A stretch of 5,724 nt of DNA from Gemmatimonadota bacterium (GTDB lineage: Bacteria; Gemmatimonadota; Gemmatimonadetes; Gemmatimonadales; GWC2-71-9), in NCBI GenBank assembly GCA_004357415.1, contig SMVY01000130.1, positions 1-5,724 on the forward strand. Direction: 5' to 3'. Position 1 is the stretch's first letter, and every line of letters starts with the position of its first letter. Below the pieces are notes generated by a model that saw nothing but the letters and a program-made list of their open reading frames with translations, had not been told where the DNA came from and made no database searches. The translations under genes and the position numbers were made by a program. Shown in pieces: positions 5,122 to 5,724 of the stretch.

Positions 5122-5346
5122 GTTTGTTGGTAGGTTTGCGGCCATGTCCACCAGCAACGCCCCGAGCCGTCCGGCGGCATAGGCTGATAGCCTGAACCCT
5201 GCGTTCGTGCGGTGTGGGGGCAACACGGCCCCCGGTGGCCTGCGGTACAACCTCAGGTCCACCATGCCGCCATCGTCCACCTTGACCCTGAGCTGGTGCA
5301 TGGGCGACAGGTCGATGACACGGCGAACGTCAACCACTAGCCCCAC
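5113..5346 (-). CDS. Small PC4-like (putative ssDNA-binding) protein
   Basis: A 77-residue protein if started at GTG 5346-5344; a second GTG at 5337-5335 (residue 4), closer to the AGGGGTGGGG tract, would give 74 residues. There is no ATG start. The centre reads as beta strands (HQLRVKVDDGGMVDLRLYRR, 17-36), then a turn and NAGFRLSAYAAGRLGALLVDM (48-68). That order (VDLR-[LW]-Y, then G-[FI]-x-L-[ST], then a helix) resembles the transcriptional coactivator PC4 fold, a single-stranded nucleic-acid binder found in small phage and bacterial proteins. This is pattern recognition from memory and not strong. If right, it could be the element's ssDNA-binding or transcription-modulating protein next to its helicase. 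Otherwise it is a hypothetical element protein. Confidence 0.55.
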   Translation of the reverse strand: MGLVVDVRRVIDLSPMHQLRVKVDDGGMVDLRLYRRPPGAVLPPHRTNAGFRLSAYAAGRLGALLVDMAANLPTNRA

Positions 5347-5498
5347 CCCTCACGTCGAGGAGTGGAGGAGTGGGAACGCCGGCGCAACTTAGAACACCGA
5401 CGCCCCACGGATGGGAACTGCGCGACCACACAGGGTTGGAAGAGGCGGCCGTGAATCCGCCAGAAAGAGCCCCATGAAGTCCGCAGCCCGTATACTCG
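5347..5498. other. Gap between capsid gene and PC4-like gene
   Basis: A non-coding stretch of 152 nt. It contains a tandem GAGGAGTG pair (5357-5372) and a small stem GGCGG/CCGCC near 5442-5460 without a T-run, so no convincing terminator is seen for the capsid transcript. A 28-codon minus-strand ORF (5475-5389) lacks an SD. I see no clear promoter. Confidence 0.4.
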
Positions 5499-5724
5499 TC
5501 AGGCAATTAATGCACCTTTGAAAACGCTAAATGACGCCCCATGACGGATGCCAACGTCGGTCATCGCCAGGCCAATCAATCGCACCTTGGCTTGCGCGGC
5601 CAGCGTGAAGTTGTCAACGATCAGCTCAGTGCCACTTCCCCAACTGCCCACGAAGAGCTCGCTCCACTGGCCAAAAATAATTCCAGCGGCGACCGTAGTA
5701 TTCGTGCCCTGGGTCAGATTGGCC
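5499..5724 (-). CDS. HK97-fold phage major capsid protein, C-terminal end
   Basis: The minus-strand frame is open from the window edge to TGA 5501-5499, giving the last 74 residues. The segment GIIFGQWSELFVGSWGSGTEL, then LIVDNFTLAAQAKVRLIGLAMTDVGIRHGASFSVFKGA, follows the characteristic end of HK97 gp5-type capsid proteins: the G-[DQ]-[WF]-S-x-[LA] strand, the V-D-x-[YF]-[ST] turn, and the conserved D-[VI]-x-[VI]-R-x-x-x-[AS]-F motif before the terminus. This protein builds the icosahedral shell. The N-terminal delta domain, protease, portal and terminase genes would lie to the right. Its position directly upstream of small regulatory/replication genes, on the same strand as int, is unusual for a full-size phage and more like a compact prophage-like or satellite element. 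Confidence 0.85.
   Translation of the reverse strand, partial: ANLTQGTNTTVAAGIIFGQWSELFVGSWGSGTELIVDNFTLAAQAKVRLIGLAMTDVGIRHGASFSVFKGALIA

Larger units (their letters stand above)
1934..5724. mobile_element. Tail of an integrated phage-like or satellite element, right end outside window
   Basis: Directly after tRNA-Arg come a small ORF, a tyrosine integrase with its 3' end facing the tRNA, a small HTH protein, a RepA-like ATPase, a second HTH protein, a PC4-like protein and the end of an HK97-fold capsid gene. Integrase next to an intact tRNA 3' end, with replication and capsid genes behind it, is the classic layout of a tRNA-integrated prophage or satellite. Inner genes are compactly packed. 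The left boundary is inferred to lie at or just after the tRNA. The right boundary and any attachment duplicate of the tRNA 3' end are not visible: I found no second copy of the tRNA tail in the window. If the 15-bp repeat (1934-1948 and 5107-5121) is the att core, the inner element would be only about 3.2 kb and the capsid would belong to a neighbour. Confidence 0.75.

Noticed and set aside
5442..5460. GGCGG/CCGCC stem as a terminator for the capsid transcript
   Set aside because: Only 5 bp with an 8-nt loop and no T-run on either strand.
5389..5475. 28-codon minus-strand ORF between the capsid and PC4-like genes
   Set aside because: No ribosome binding site, Pro/Arg-rich and no recognisable features.
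1..5724. CRISPR array, insertion sequence or riboswitch
   Set aside because: No regularly spaced repeats, no transposase with terminal inverted repeats, and no recognisable riboswitch aptamer were seen.

Overview
The window is GC-rich DNA, with G or C in most third codon positions of the chromosomal genes. It has two parts that meet at a tRNA-Arg gene. The left part (about 1-1932) looks like ordinary bacterial chromosome. It holds the 5' end of an ECF-type sigma factor gene on the minus strand, a divergent plus-strand pair (a 63-residue protein of unknown function overlapping an NRDE/TANGO2-family protein), and tRNA-Arg(ACG). The sigma factor wording (NFKAWFFRV, DDTPEAYLY, LPEEYRVV) reminds me of Gemmatimonadota-like ECF factors. 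That assignment is from memory and low confidence; other GC-rich phyla are not excluded.

The right part (about 1934-5724) reads as one end of an integrated phage-like element inserted just after the 3' end of the tRNA. After a 52-residue plus-strand ORF, everything is on the minus strand. Read in transcription order from the right edge it runs: the C-terminal end of an HK97-fold major capsid protein (running off the window), a small PC4-like protein, an excisionase-type HTH protein, a RepA-like AAA ATPase with a C-terminal winged helix and zinc ribbon, a second small HTH protein, and a tyrosine integrase whose 3' end faces the tRNA. The last three genes overlap end to start (8-nt overlap, then an ATGA junction), so replication, putative excision and integration functions are probably translated as one coupled cassette.

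A capsid gene only a few small genes from the replication and integration genes, all on one strand, recalls compact prophage-like elements such as phiRv1/phiRv2 of Mycobacterium tuberculosis and capsid-encoding phage satellites more than a full-length temperate phage. The far end of the element is outside the window, so its size and remaining genes are unknown.

The signals most worth a second look are: (1) four copies of a TGGTG..TTCTATGGG-type motif in alternating orientation, forming two hairpins inside the linker-coding part of the ATPase gene, a candidate replication origin inside the rep gene; (2) an exact 15-bp direct repeat, one copy two bases after the tRNA and the other 3.17 kb away, bracketing the int/HTH/rep/HTH genes; (3) an integrase with Leu where the first catalytic Arg is expected; and (4) two back-to-back GGAAC-type promoter signals between the sigma gene and the divergent gene pair.

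No stretch over 300 bases lacks a gene. The larger gaps are 483-726 (candidate promoters), 1644-1858 (a weak hairpin) and 5347-5498 (nothing convincing).
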